DNA of 8,545 nt from DASWHX01 sp036397995 (GCA_036397995.1 DASWHX010000184.1:1-8545), one strand, 5' to 3'. Counted from the first letter of the stretch, positions 1 to 7,416 are shown. Program-made: numbers and translations. The notes: generated from the sequence alone by a model not told the origin.

Positions 1-220
1 TGGGTTTGTTAAAGTTAAAAGAAATTATTCAAAGATAAAATATACCTTTTCCGAATTTCACTAAACCAGAATGGACGATAACCAGAAATTTGCTGTAGAA
101 ATTCATGTTATTTTCACCAAAAACTTACCTTTAGCCAACCCCGGGTATATTTTTTAATTAAAGCTATTCAATATCACTTGGGATACTCTTAAATTTCCGG
201 ACATTTTCCCAGCCCAAATA

Positions 221-1663
221 ATGGCAAAGTTAAAGAACATAATCAAGCAACTTACTAACGAGGATTACCAGGCTATTCATACATCTCTTCAGGAAAGCAG
301 TGCGGATAAATCAAGCTACCTACTGAAATCACTGCGTGAGCGACAGTTGTCAGACAACAAAATCATGGATGAGTTGGGAGTTAATACTAACGCTTATTAT
401 ACCCTGCGATCCCGGCTTAACCAGAAAATCGAAGAATACTTGCTTCAACAGATGGAAAGCCCAAGGACGGATATCCTTAAGAAGGTGGCTAATATCAATG
501 AAATAATTTTCACAAAGAAGAAAGCTATTGCAATCGCAACATTAAAGAAGTTAGAAAAGGAATTGCTTGATTATGATTTGTCCAATGAGCTGACTATCGT
601 TTATAAGTCACTTAAAAAGCTGCATATTAATGCTCCGGATTATTTCAATTATTCGCAATCTTATAACAAGCATGTTGCCTATATGCTGGCTTTAGACAAA
701 GCTGAGGATTTGCTTGCTCAATATTTGCAAAAGTATGGTAATTATACGCTTACTGGAAGTGAGATTGAGAAGATGGGTCTGACAGTTTTAGCTGAGGAAA
801 TGGATAATGTGTGTAGATTATACCAGTCGCATCGACTTTATGTTTACAAAAGTTGTATGATGGTATTTCACAAACTTTTTGTCCTGAAAGATGAAGAGGC
901 GGGTGTGGACGAGGAACCGGTAGAGGATGCCCTGGATAAGGTGGAGCAAATTTTCGAGTCATATAACCTTGACCCCATTTATTACCATCTCCACCTCGCG
1001 TTCGAATTTCTAAAACTTGAATATTATAATCATTATAAAGTATATCGAAAAGCTGAAAAATATTTCGAGGAAGTGAATGATGCAACCAGCAGTTTATTAT
1101 CAAACTATTCCCTGTTCATTTATCCGGCACGGTTCCTTATTTCTAAAATTGAAAGGAGCATGAGACTTGGGACAGAAGGTGAACTGTATTCAGAAAGCGA
1201 GGGGCTGTTCTTAGGTTATGAGCCTGACAAAGATGATGTTCCTAAATATATAACATACGTCATCTACCGAGCTTTGTGTTGTTACTATGCGGAAAAATAT
1301 GATGAGTCCGCACGCTGGATTAATAACCTGCTTAATGAGATGAGCCTGAAAAAATTTCCGGAGCTTCTGCTCGAAATTAAAATGATCCTTGCTTTGCAAT
1401 ATTGCATGATGCACGACTTTGATTTATTTAGTCAGTTAATAAACAGTGTACAGAGACAGCTGCGACTCATTGGAAAAGTAGGATTTAACCACATTATCAT
1501 TCTTACCAAGATTCTGCGTACTTCTATGAATGAAGGCAAAAAGAATAAAGAAGCTAAGATAAAGTCTCTGATTGGAAGGATTGGTAAAATAAATGTTCCT
1601 TATTTTGTTCCAACTTCCTTGATCAAAATGGATGAGGCGCTTGTCAGCGCTCTGAGCAGGTAA
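221..1663 (+). CDS. Hypothetical helical, TPR-like protein (480 aa)
   Basis: I do not recognise a named family. The protein is intact, soluble-looking (no signal peptide or membrane helix) and predicted to be almost wholly alpha-helical. Residues about 43-72 (LSDNKIMDELGVNTNAYYTL and following) read like a short helix-turn-helix or helical-hairpin segment, but this is not enough to call DNA binding. From about residue 85 onward there are repeated amphipathic helix pairs rich in Tyr, Leu and Ala, for example residues 258-285 and 344-373 (ALCCYYAEKYDESARWINNL), which resemble degenerate TPR units and suggest a protein-interaction scaffold. The C-terminal part (439-456) is Lys-rich. The ATG at 221 is preceded by an A-rich stretch without a Shine-Dalgarno, as is common in Bacteroidota. 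Its stop codon directly abuts the stop of the opposing response-regulator gene. Gene reality is near certain; function is unknown. Confidence 0.85.
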   Translation: MAKLKNIIKQLTNEDYQAIHTSLQESSADKSSYLLKSLRERQLSDNKIMDELGVNTNAYYTLRSRLNQKIEEYLLQQMESPRTDILKKVANINEIIFTKKKAIAIATLKKLEKELLDYDLSNELTIVYKSLKKLHINAPDYFNYSQSYNKHVAYMLALDKAEDLLAQYLQKYGNYTLTGSEIEKMGLTVLAEEMDNVCRLYQSHRLYVYKSCMMVFHKLFVLKDEEAGVDEEPVEDALDKVEQIFESYNLDPIYYHLHLAFEFLKLEYYNHYKVYRKAEKYFEEVNDATSSLLSNYSLFIYPARFLISKIERSMRLGTEGELYSESEGLFLGYEPDKDDVPKYITYVIYRALCCYYAEKYDESARWINNLLNEMSLKKFPELLLEIKMILALQYCMMHDFDLFSQLINSVQRQLRLIGKVGFNHIIILTKILRTSMNEGKKNKEAKIKSLIGRIGKINVPYFVPTSLIKMDEALVSALSR

Positions 1664-2080
1664 TCAGATTTTCAAGTTCAACAGATTTTCCTGTGAAAGA
1701 GGTTTATTGATATACTTTTTCACGTAGGAATATTTTTTGGATTTACTAACATCCTGCGGATTTATGGAAGAAGTCAGCATAACCACCTTGCAGTTACTTT
1801 TTGTAGACTCTGAAAGCTTATCAAATTCATCCAGAAACTGGAATCCATCCATCAGGGGCATATCGATATCAAGAAAAATTACTTCCGGTAAAACCTTCTT
1901 GGATTCATTCTCCAACTTTTCCAGATTTCTCAGGAATTCAATTGCGCTTCGTGCACCTGTATGTGTATAAATATGTTCTGATATATTCGCAGCTTCAATC
2001 ATCTTTTGATTAATAAGATTATCAATCTCATTATCATCAATCAGCATTACAGCATAAAATTTTAACTTAGTTTCCTCCAT
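1664..2080 (-). CDS. Single-domain response regulator (CheY-like receiver)
   Basis: This 138-residue protein is a receiver (REC) domain with no output domain. It would be phosphorylated by a histidine kinase and signal through protein contact. The acidic pair D15-D16 lies in LIDDNEID, the phospho-acceptor is D71 in FLDIDMPLMDG, the conserved Thr is T103 in VVMLTSS, and the conserved Lys is K126 in INKPLS, so the phosphorylation site is complete. The MPLMDGF loop and the NKPL cis-proline turn are typical of the family. The ATG at 2078-2080 is chosen as start; a second ATG at codon 12 would delete most of beta-strand 1. No kinase lies in the window, so the partner is unknown. The gene converges on the hypothetical gene at 221-1663 with zero spacing. 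Stand-alone receivers of this type are common in Cytophagales. Confidence in the family is very high; the pathway is not determinable. Confidence 0.95.
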   Translation of the reverse strand: MEETKLKFYAVMLIDDNEIDNLINQKMIEAANISEHIYTHTGARSAIEFLRNLEKLENESKKVLPEVIFLDIDMPLMDGFQFLDEFDKLSESTKSNCKVVMLTSSINPQDVSKSKKYSYVKKYINKPLSQENLLNLKI

Positions 2081-2115
2081 TTCTAAATGAACTTATTCCC
2101 AATTTATCCTTAAAT

Positions 2116-2144
2116 ATTATAATTAAAACCCTTATTAACAAAAA
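2116..2144 (-). promoter_or_regulatory. Possible promoter of the response regulator
   Basis: On the minus strand a TTTTTG element (2139-2144) is followed after 17 bases by a perfect TATAAT (2116-2121), about 36 bases upstream of the response-regulator ATG. Spacing fits a sigma-70-type promoter. The gap is very AT-rich, so a chance match is quite possible, and the Bacteroidota -7 consensus TAnnTTTG is met only partly. Confidence 0.3.
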
Positions 2145-2202
2145 CTAAATTCGCAATTGTTTTCTTTATGTAACAAACAAACTAAAATTTGATGTTTTCA
2201 AA

Positions 2203-3735
2203 TCACACATCAAACTTAATTCCTTGTGCCAGAGGTAATTCCGAACCAAAATTGATGGTATTAGTCTGCCTTCTCATGTATGCTTTCCAGGCATCAGAGC
2301 CTGATTCCCTACCACCTCCAGTCTGTTTTTCGCCGCCAAAGGCACCGCCAATCTCAGCACCTGAAGTTCCAATATTTACATTAGCTATCCCGCAGTCAGA
2401 ACCCTTTACTGAAAGAAACGTTTCCGCTTCCCGCATATTGAGTGTCATAATTGCCGACGACAATCCTTGCACCACTCCGTTGTGTATTTCCAACGCTTCA
2501 TCCAAATCTTTATACCTGATTAAGTATAAAATCGGCGCAAATGTTTCATGCTGAATTATTTCTGCACGCTTCCCAATTTCAGCGATAGCAGGTCTTACAT
2601 AGCATCCTGATTCAAATCCCGCACCGTCCATAACGCCACCCTCCACAGCAAAGGTTCCGTTTTGCGCCTTGACCTTTTCCAGGGCTTCTGAATACATTTT
2701 TACTGCCGCCCGGTCAATCAATGGTCCTACATGGTTTCTTTCATCAAGAGGATTGCCTACTTTAATTTGCTTGTAGGCTTTTACTAATTTCTCTTTTACA
2801 AAATCATAGATTTTTTCATGGATAATCAATCTTCGCGTAGACGTACACCGTTGCCCGGCAGTACCCACCGCTCCAAACACCGTACCCCTTATTGTCATGT
2901 CAATGTCGGCATTTTCTGTGATGATAATCGCGTTGTTGCCACCAAGTTCGAGCAAAGCCCGACCGAGTCTCGCTCCTACTGTTGCTCCCACTGCCTTTCC
3001 CATCCGTATCGAACCGGTCGCAGAAATCATGGGAATCCGGGTATCTTTGGTTAGAAGTTCACCCACTTCAATTTTACCATTTAAAATACCTGAAACCCCC
3101 TCCGGAACATTGTTGGCAACGAACACTTTATTAATTATGTTTTGGCATGCTATACTGCAAAGTGGTACTTTTTCCGAAGGTTTCCACACACAAACATCTC
3201 CGCAAACCCATGCAATCATGGAGTTCCATGCCCACACCGCGACAGGGAAATTAAATGCTGTAATTATTCCAACTATACCCAAAGGATGGTACTGCTCATA
3301 CATTCTGTGATTCAATCGTTCTGAATGCATGGTTAATCCATGCAACTGCCGTGACAAGCCGACCGCGTAGTCACAGATATCAATCATTTCCTGAACTTCA
3401 CCAAATCCTTCCTGTAAGGATTTACCCATTTCATAGGATACGAGTGTGCTCAGTGCTATTTTATTTTCCCGCAAAGCTAATCCTATTTGTCTTACGATCT
3501 CTCCCCTCCGGGGTGCCGGAATCAATCGCCACTCCGCGAATGCTTTTTGAGCCTGATTTATTACTTGTTCGTAATCCTCCCTACCGGCAGATGTCACTGT
3601 CCCTATAAGTTTGCCATCAACCGGAGAATACGATTCGATTAATTCCCCAGTTCCGCTTAACCAGGTTTGGCCTTTGGAAACTCCGCTATTTTGCTTACTT
3701 AATCCAAGGTGATTTAAGATTTCTGAGGTTGTCAT
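2203..3735 (-). CDS. ALDH7-type aldehyde dehydrogenase (probable alpha-aminoadipic semialdehyde dehydrogenase)
   Basis: NAD-dependent aldehyde dehydrogenase of the ALDH7A1/antiquitin type, which oxidises alpha-aminoadipic semialdehyde (in equilibrium with piperideine-6-carboxylate) to alpha-aminoadipate in lysine catabolism and can also accept other aldehydes. Numbered from the ATG at 3733-3735 (510 aa, normal full length), the visible residues are N162 in FNFP, K185 in WKPSE, the cofactor-binding G241-S-I-R-M-G246, the general base E263 in LELGGN, the nucleophile C297 in GQRCTS and E397 in HETFAP. R296 before the cysteine and E116 in GEVQE match the pair that holds the aminoadipate carboxylate in ALDH7A1. 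The C-terminal block GAEIGGAFGGEKQTGGGRES (460-479) is an ALDH7 signature. A TTG two codons upstream (3739-3741) could also start translation, but ATG is preferred. No lysine-pathway partner lies alongside, so the substrate is a family-level inference. Confidence 0.95.
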   Translation of the reverse strand: MTTSEILNHLGLSKQNSGVSKGQTWLSGTGELIESYSPVDGKLIGTVTSAGREDYEQVINQAQKAFAEWRLIPAPRRGEIVRQIGLALRENKIALSTLVSYEMGKSLQEGFGEVQEMIDICDYAVGLSRQLHGLTMHSERLNHRMYEQYHPLGIVGIITAFNFPVAVWAWNSMIAWVCGDVCVWKPSEKVPLCSIACQNIINKVFVANNVPEGVSGILNGKIEVGELLTKDTRIPMISATGSIRMGKAVGATVGARLGRALLELGGNNAIIITENADIDMTIRGTVFGAVGTAGQRCTSTRRLIIHEKIYDFVKEKLVKAYKQIKVGNPLDERNHVGPLIDRAAVKMYSEALEKVKAQNGTFAVEGGVMDGAGFESGCYVRPAIAEIGKRAEIIQHETFAPILYLIRYKDLDEALEIHNGVVQGLSSAIMTLNMREAETFLSVKGSDCGIANVNIGTSGAEIGGAFGGEKQTGGGRESGSDAWKAYMRRQTNTINFGSELPLAQGIKFDV

Positions 3736-3764
3736 TTGCAAGTTGATTTAGACTTGCAAAACTA
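3735..3764 (-). promoter_or_regulatory. Candidate promoter and operator: 9-bp inverted repeat overlapping a -7 box at the ALDH7 start
   Basis: TTTGCAAGT (3735-3743) and ACTTGCAAA (3752-3760) form a perfect 9-bp inverted repeat with an 8-base spacer. Each arm contains the self-palindromic hexamer TTGCAA. On the minus strand TAGTTTTG (3764 to 3757) matches the Bacteroidota -7 consensus TAnnTTTG fully, although no clear TTTG is seen at the -33 position. If that box is used, transcription would start near 3750, inside the repeat, and the repeat's proximal arm ends on the first base of the ATG. This placement suits a repressor operator; an RNA hairpin masking the start codon is the alternative. 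The repeat is seen directly; the role is inferred. Confidence 0.45.
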
Positions 3765-3818
3765 CGGAATTGCCTTCTTATTGATTGAGTGTTTCCGAAA
3801 AGAAAAAGCGGGTAAGGA

Positions 3819-5270
3819 TTACCAATTCAGCGCGAAAAGTTTTGAATCACCATCCGAATTGATTCCCTCCACCAGGATTCCCCCTGATTTATTTGACATT
3901 ATTCGGCGCAGGTCTTCGGCATCATCGACATTAATTTTATCAATCGAAGTAATAACAAATCCTTTTTCAATTCCCGTGTCTGTCCATTTTCCTTCTTCGA
4001 TCTGCTTTAACCTTGCTCCTCCGCTGATACCGAGCAGTACCTGTTCACTTTTCGGAACATCTTCAAAGTGAGCTCCCGAAATGGTGGAAGAGGTGGGGCG
4101 ATAATCCAATTCAGTATTGCCAACAAAATTTCTTAGTTGTGCCTTCACTTCATATCGCTGATCCTTTCTCATATAGGTAACCAAAATCTCATCTCCTGGC
4201 CGGTGACGTGCTACCAACTCCTGAAGTTCAGAGCTGTTTTTCACTTCAATATTATTAATTTCAATTATAACGTCTCCACTTTGAATTCCGGCTTCTTCGG
4301 CAGCACTGGAAGGATTAACAGCAGGTACATATACGCCAGTGACCATGCTTAGTCCTTCAACTTCCGCCAGCCTTGCATCCACATCCCTTATGATTATTCC
4401 CAGGAGGCCTCTTTGTACATTACCAAACTCCAATAGGTCATCCATGACCTTACGTACCAATGAAACAGGAACGGCGAATGAATAACCTTCATAGGACCCG
4501 GTTTGTGTAGCTATAGCGGTATTCACTCCAATTAGCTCTCCCTTGAGGTTAACAAGGGCACCTCCGCTATTTCCAGGGTTTACTGCTGCATCTGTCTGAA
4601 TAAAAGATTCTATCTCTAATCCATTTTCATTAAATATCTGAATGTTCCTGGCTTTTGCACTCACAATGCCTGCCGTTACCGTAGAGTTCAGGTTGAATGG
4701 ATTTCCCACCGCCAACACCCATTCCCCAATAGCCACTTCATCAGAATTTCCGTAAGGAATAAAATCCAGATTGTCTGCCTGGATTTTCAATAAGGCCAGA
4801 TCTGTTTGGGGATCACTTCCAATTACTTTGGCAAGATATGACCGGTTATTAAACAAGGTGACCCTGACTTCACTGGCATCCTCAATTACATGATTATTGG
4901 TTGCTATATATCCATCAACAGTAAGGATAACCCCGGATCCTGAAGACACTGCAGGACCTCTGCGATATGGATTTAGCAGATCTGTGACTGAGCCTTTTGA
5001 ATAAATAGATTGAATATGAACAACACCGCTTATTACTTCATCGGCTGCATCAATAAAATTTAATGTAGCAGGCACTTCATAATTAATTGCTGGCCGGTTC
5101 GCATTGGCAGTCTTCATGGATTGCTTTTCAGAAATACTAAACCCATCGGATTGGGTATTCAGGAAATTCTCTCCATCGTTGGGAGATAAAGAAAGAAATA
5201 TGGCGAAAGCCACCATAGCGCCAAAAAAGGAAGCAAATAGCACGGTAAGGAAGAATTGTCTGCGAGTCAT
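3819..5270 (-). CDS. HtrA/Deg-family envelope serine protease with PDZ domains
   Basis: Trypsin-like (S1C) protease that degrades or refolds damaged proteins outside the cytoplasmic membrane. Residues 1-3 are MTR, followed by a hydrophobic stretch (about 6-29) that acts as a signal peptide or, lacking a clear cleavage motif, a membrane anchor. The protease domain spans about 70-285 with a complete triad: H127 in ATNNHVI, D157 in TDLALLKI and S235 in NPGNSGGALV. PDZ1 lies at about 286-380, with a carboxylate-loop region near RGLLGIIIRDV (287-297). After a linker (about 381-408), residues 409-483 form a shorter, divergent second PDZ-like domain (GFVITSIDKINVDDAEDLRR, 437-456). At 483 residues the length is normal for DegP/DegQ-type proteins. 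The ATG at 5268-5270 is the only sensible start. The gene is transcribed toward the ALDH7 gene 83 bases away, but that gene appears to have its own promoter. Confidence 0.95.
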   Translation of the reverse strand: MTRRQFFLTVLFASFFGAMVAFAIFLSLSPNDGENFLNTQSDGFSISEKQSMKTANANRPAINYEVPATLNFIDAADEVISGVVHIQSIYSKGSVTDLLNPYRRGPAVSSGSGVILTVDGYIATNNHVIEDASEVRVTLFNNRSYLAKVIGSDPQTDLALLKIQADNLDFIPYGNSDEVAIGEWVLAVGNPFNLNSTVTAGIVSAKARNIQIFNENGLEIESFIQTDAAVNPGNSGGALVNLKGELIGVNTAIATQTGSYEGYSFAVPVSLVRKVMDDLLEFGNVQRGLLGIIIRDVDARLAEVEGLSMVTGVYVPAVNPSSAAEEAGIQSGDVIIEINNIEVKNSSELQELVARHRPGDEILVTYMRKDQRYEVKAQLRNFVGNTELDYRPTSSTISGAHFEDVPKSEQVLLGISGGARLKQIEEGKWTDTGIEKGFVITSIDKINVDDAEDLRRIMSNKSGGILVEGINSDGDSKLFALNW

Positions 5271-5496
5271 AATTCTGTCATTTATTTATCCCCCAATAAA
5301 AACTTATACGCAAATAGAAATGGTACGTTCCACTAAAATAGCTCAGAATTTATAAATTTCGGACAAAATGGGGCATGAAAGGCAAATCCATGGGAATTAA
5401 ATGAATCCACAAACAAATGAAAATCCAGAGGGTTCTTAAAACAAAAAAGGCGACACTAGCGTATCACCTTTTTTCCTTCAATCACCACTATCAGCT
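5271..5496. other. Intergenic region between htrA-like and hsp20 genes
   Basis: No reading frame here resembles a gene. The part next to hsp20 holds its terminator (5443-5474). The part next to the protease gene (5271-5440) must carry that gene's promoter if it is transcribed independently. The best minus-strand -7 look-alike is TCTATTTG, one mismatch from TAnnTTTG, with no convincing -33 element, so I do not mark it as a promoter. Confidence 0.5.
5437..5474 (-). terminator. Intrinsic terminator of hsp20
   Basis: Read on the minus strand, AAAAAAGGTGATAC pairs with GTGTCGCCTTTTTT around a GCTA tetraloop, giving a 14-bp stem with two G-U wobbles, followed by a U-rich tail (TTTTTTGTTTT). It begins 22 bases past the hsp20 stop. 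On the plus strand the two wobbles become A-C mismatches, so the hairpin is stronger in minus-strand RNA, which fits hsp20 as its gene. Confidence 0.85.
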
Positions 5497-5940
5497 CTAC
5501 TGAATTTTAATTACTTTCTCCAGGCTTTTTTCTGTTTTTGCAAGTTTCACCACCAAAATTCCATCATTGTAATTTGCTTTGATTTTATCCTGGTTTACAT
5601 TTTTTGGAAGTTGAAATGAACGGGCAAATTTACCATAGTGGCTTTCGATTGAGTGAAATTGCTTTGCCTTTTCTTCATTCTCAAATTTTCTCTCTCCTGA
5701 AATGGTCAGGGTATTTTCATTGACTTCAATTTTGAAGTCATCCTTCTTCATTCCGGGAACTGTCAAATGAACTTCATATTCATTCTCAACTTCCGCGATA
5801 TCAACCTTTGGATTAAATGTTCTAAGGTTGAAATCTTCGGGTGAATCATTTAGCCATTTGTCGTTAAACAGGTTGTCAATCATCCTGCTAAATGAAGCAG
5901 GGTACGTCTCCATTGGATTTCTGTATTTTATTAGTGTCAT
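5497..5940 (-). CDS. Small heat-shock protein (Hsp20/alpha-crystallin family)
   Basis: ATP-independent cytoplasmic holdase that binds unfolding proteins during stress and passes them to ATP-driven chaperones. The 147-residue length is standard. The N-terminal arm (1-41) contains a short Phe/Leu-bearing oligomerisation segment (SFSRMIDNLFNDKW, 16-29). The alpha-crystallin domain covers about 42-136, opening with NPKVDIAEVENEYEV and closing with the hallmark LPKNVNQDKIKANYNDGILV (111-130). The C-terminal tail carries the I-x-I motif (I144-K-I146) that docks on a neighbouring subunit's domain. The start is the ATG at 5938-5940, with an A-rich leader and no Shine-Dalgarno. An intrinsic terminator follows the stop, so it is probably monocistronic. 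It is divergent from the transporter gene. I found no clear CIRCE-type heat-shock operator upstream. Confidence 0.96.
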   Translation of the reverse strand: MTLIKYRNPMETYPASFSRMIDNLFNDKWLNDSPEDFNLRTFNPKVDIAEVENEYEVHLTVPGMKKDDFKIEVNENTLTISGERKFENEEKAKQFHSIESHYGKFARSFQLPKNVNQDKIKANYNDGILVVKLAKTEKSLEKVIKIQ

Positions 5941-6087
5941 AGCTGTAATTAGTTTTAGTTTTACTTTTTGTTCCCCTCATTTCAAATCCAATACCAACCC
6001 AAAAAAGTGTGCTGAAAGTAACTTTTTCACGTCATATTGTCACAAGTTATCAAGAAAGTTTAAATTTTACTGCCTTTTTGTCTGCTA

Positions 6088-6117
6088 TTTGAGGAATTAG
6101 GGTTTTGGTTATCTTTA
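6088..6117 (+). promoter_or_regulatory. Possible promoter of the Nramp-like transporter gene
   Basis: TTTG (6088-6091) is followed after 18 bases by TATCTTTA (6110-6117), one mismatch from the Bacteroidota -7 consensus TAnnTTTG; the spacing is one base short of the usual 19-21. The start site would fall near 6124, leaving a very short leader before the ATG at 6132 and placing the upstream TTG at 6105 outside the transcript. Tentative. Confidence 0.3.
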
Positions 6118-6131
6118 GGGTTTTTACCCGG

Positions 6132-7415
6132 ATGAATACAAAAATCAGGAGATACTTAATGGCCCTTGGTCCAGGGATTTTGTTTGCAAGTACCTGCATT
6201 GGAGTTTCACATTTGGTTCAATCTACGCGGGCCGGCGCTGATTATGGATTCGCGCTTTTGATTGCGATCGTAGTCGCCAACGTGTTAAAGTATCCTTTTT
6301 TCGAATTTGCGTCGCGGTATACATCAGCAACCGGAGTTAACATTCTGGATGGTTATTTAAAGGAAGGCCGATGGATCCTGATACTTTATTTCTTAATCTC
6401 ATTGCCCTCCATGTTTATTGTTACCGCGGCGGTAACATTTGTTACTGCAGGATTGCTTGGAAATCTTTTGGGTCTAAACCTGACTACTGATATTTGGTCG
6501 GCACTGTTACTGGGATTTTGTGTAATAGCTCTGGGCATAGGTAAATACAAGCTATTGGATTCGCTGTTAAAGTGGGTTGGCGCCATTTTGCTAATTTCAG
6601 TGGTCGCAGCATTTTTCAGTGCTTTGATAAATGGAAAAGCGGCAATGGTTGATGGTTTCGTTGCACCTTCTGTACTGGAACCCGCCGGAATCATTTTCCT
6701 CATTGCCCTAATGGGCTGGATGCCCACGGCCGTGGACATCTCTACCTGGACAAGTTTATGGGCTGAAGAAAAAGCCAAAGTCACTGGCAATACACCAAGT
6801 CTTAAAGAAGCATCTTTCGATTTCAATTTTGGATATTGGGTATCAGCAATTCTGGCCATTTGTTTCATGACTTTAGGCGCATACGTTATGCATGGAACCG
6901 GGACAGAACTTTCCAACAATTCAACGGTATTTGCAGGCCAGGTAATTTCATTATTTACTGAGTCAATCGGTAACTGGAGTTATATCATAATTTCGATAGC
7001 CGCTTTTTCGACGATGTTCAGTACAACGATAGCGGTAGTGGATGGATATGGAAGGGCAATTTCCCGCACTACTCAGCTTTTGTTCAGCCTGGAGAGTTCC
7101 TCGCGCCGACCTTTTATTATCTGGACGATTATTATTTCGATTGGCGCTTTTTTGGTGATCACAATTTTTGTAGGCAACCTGAAACAACTGGTTGACTTTG
7201 CCACAATCCTTTCTTTTGTGATTGCGCCCCTGGCAGGATTTATTAATTATCGGGTTATTTTCTCCAAAGAGATTGCTAAAGAATTTGTCCCGCCTGCATG
7301 GTTAAAGTGGCTGGCTATAGCAGGACTTATTTTTTTATCTGTATTTACTATTATTTATTTCTTTGTATTGCTGGACCCCGAAGGAACCAGCCAGTTCTTC
7401 AAAAATATTCTATAA
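6132..7415 (+). CDS. Nramp-superfamily membrane transporter with non-canonical metal site
   Basis: Polytopic inner-membrane protein of the Nramp (SLC11-like, LeuT-fold) superfamily, with about eleven hydrophobic helices over 427 residues, the usual size. TM1 opens with the family-typical LGPGILFAS (12-20) and ends in RAGADYGF (33-40), which aligns well with the GPG...QAGAQFGY frame of canonical Nramps. The metal-binding DPGN of TM1 is replaced by GVSH (24-27). In TM6 the canonical MPH is MPT (197-199, in MGWMPTAVDIS), keeping the methionine-proline but not the histidine. The fold assignment is therefore strong, but the substrate is unclear: calling it a Mn/Fe importer would be unsafe. The ATG at 6132 is preferred over a TTG at 6105, which adds nine residues of no family resemblance. 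A small GGGT-TTTT-ACCC hairpin (6118-6129) sits just before the ATG. The gene is divergent from hsp20. Confidence 0.88.
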   Translation: MNTKIRRYLMALGPGILFASTCIGVSHLVQSTRAGADYGFALLIAIVVANVLKYPFFEFASRYTSATGVNILDGYLKEGRWILILYFLISLPSMFIVTAAVTFVTAGLLGNLLGLNLTTDIWSALLLGFCVIALGIGKYKLLDSLLKWVGAILLISVVAAFFSALINGKAAMVDGFVAPSVLEPAGIIFLIALMGWMPTAVDISTWTSLWAEEKAKVTGNTPSLKEASFDFNFGYWVSAILAICFMTLGAYVMHGTGTELSNNSTVFAGQVISLFTESIGNWSYIIISIAAFSTMFSTTIAVVDGYGRAISRTTQLLFSLESSSRRPFIIWTIIISIGAFLVITIFVGNLKQLVDFATILSFVIAPLAGFINYRVIFSKEIAKEFVPPAWLKWLAIAGLIFLSVFTIIYFFVLLDPEGTSQFFKNIL

Positions 7416-7416
7416 G

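Noticed and set aside
1..220. Possible upstream gene remnant or promoter before the 480-aa protein
   Set aside because: No frame encodes a recognisable protein. TACCTTTA (126-133) and TATATTTT (146-153) each resemble a -7 box, but neither has a TTTG at the right distance.
2188..2214. TTTGATG/CATCAAA inverted repeat at the ALDH7 stop, followed on the minus strand by TTTTAGTTTG
   Set aside because: It could be a terminator, but the stem is only 7 bp with two G-C pairs, the loop is 13 bases and includes the stop codon, so the hairpin would be weak.
2897..3310. 137-residue open frame antisense to the ALDH7 gene
   Set aside because: It lies wholly within the dehydrogenase coding region, which carries all catalytic motifs, and its translation shows no recognisable domain.
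3819..5940. A protein-quality-control operon of hsp20 and htrA
   Set aside because: They are on the same strand and functionally related, but a strong intrinsic terminator and a 226-base gap separate them, so co-transcription is unlikely.
6105..6131. TTG start giving a nine-residue longer transporter
   Set aside because: The extra residues do not look like an Nramp N-terminus, a normal ATG follows at 6132, and the tentative promoter would start transcription downstream of the TTG.
6386..6919. 177-residue open frame antisense to the transporter gene
   Set aside because: The plus-strand frame encodes a clear membrane transporter with conserved family motifs. The antisense translation is low-complexity and Ser/Pro/Lys-rich without any recognisable domain, as expected of a shadow frame.
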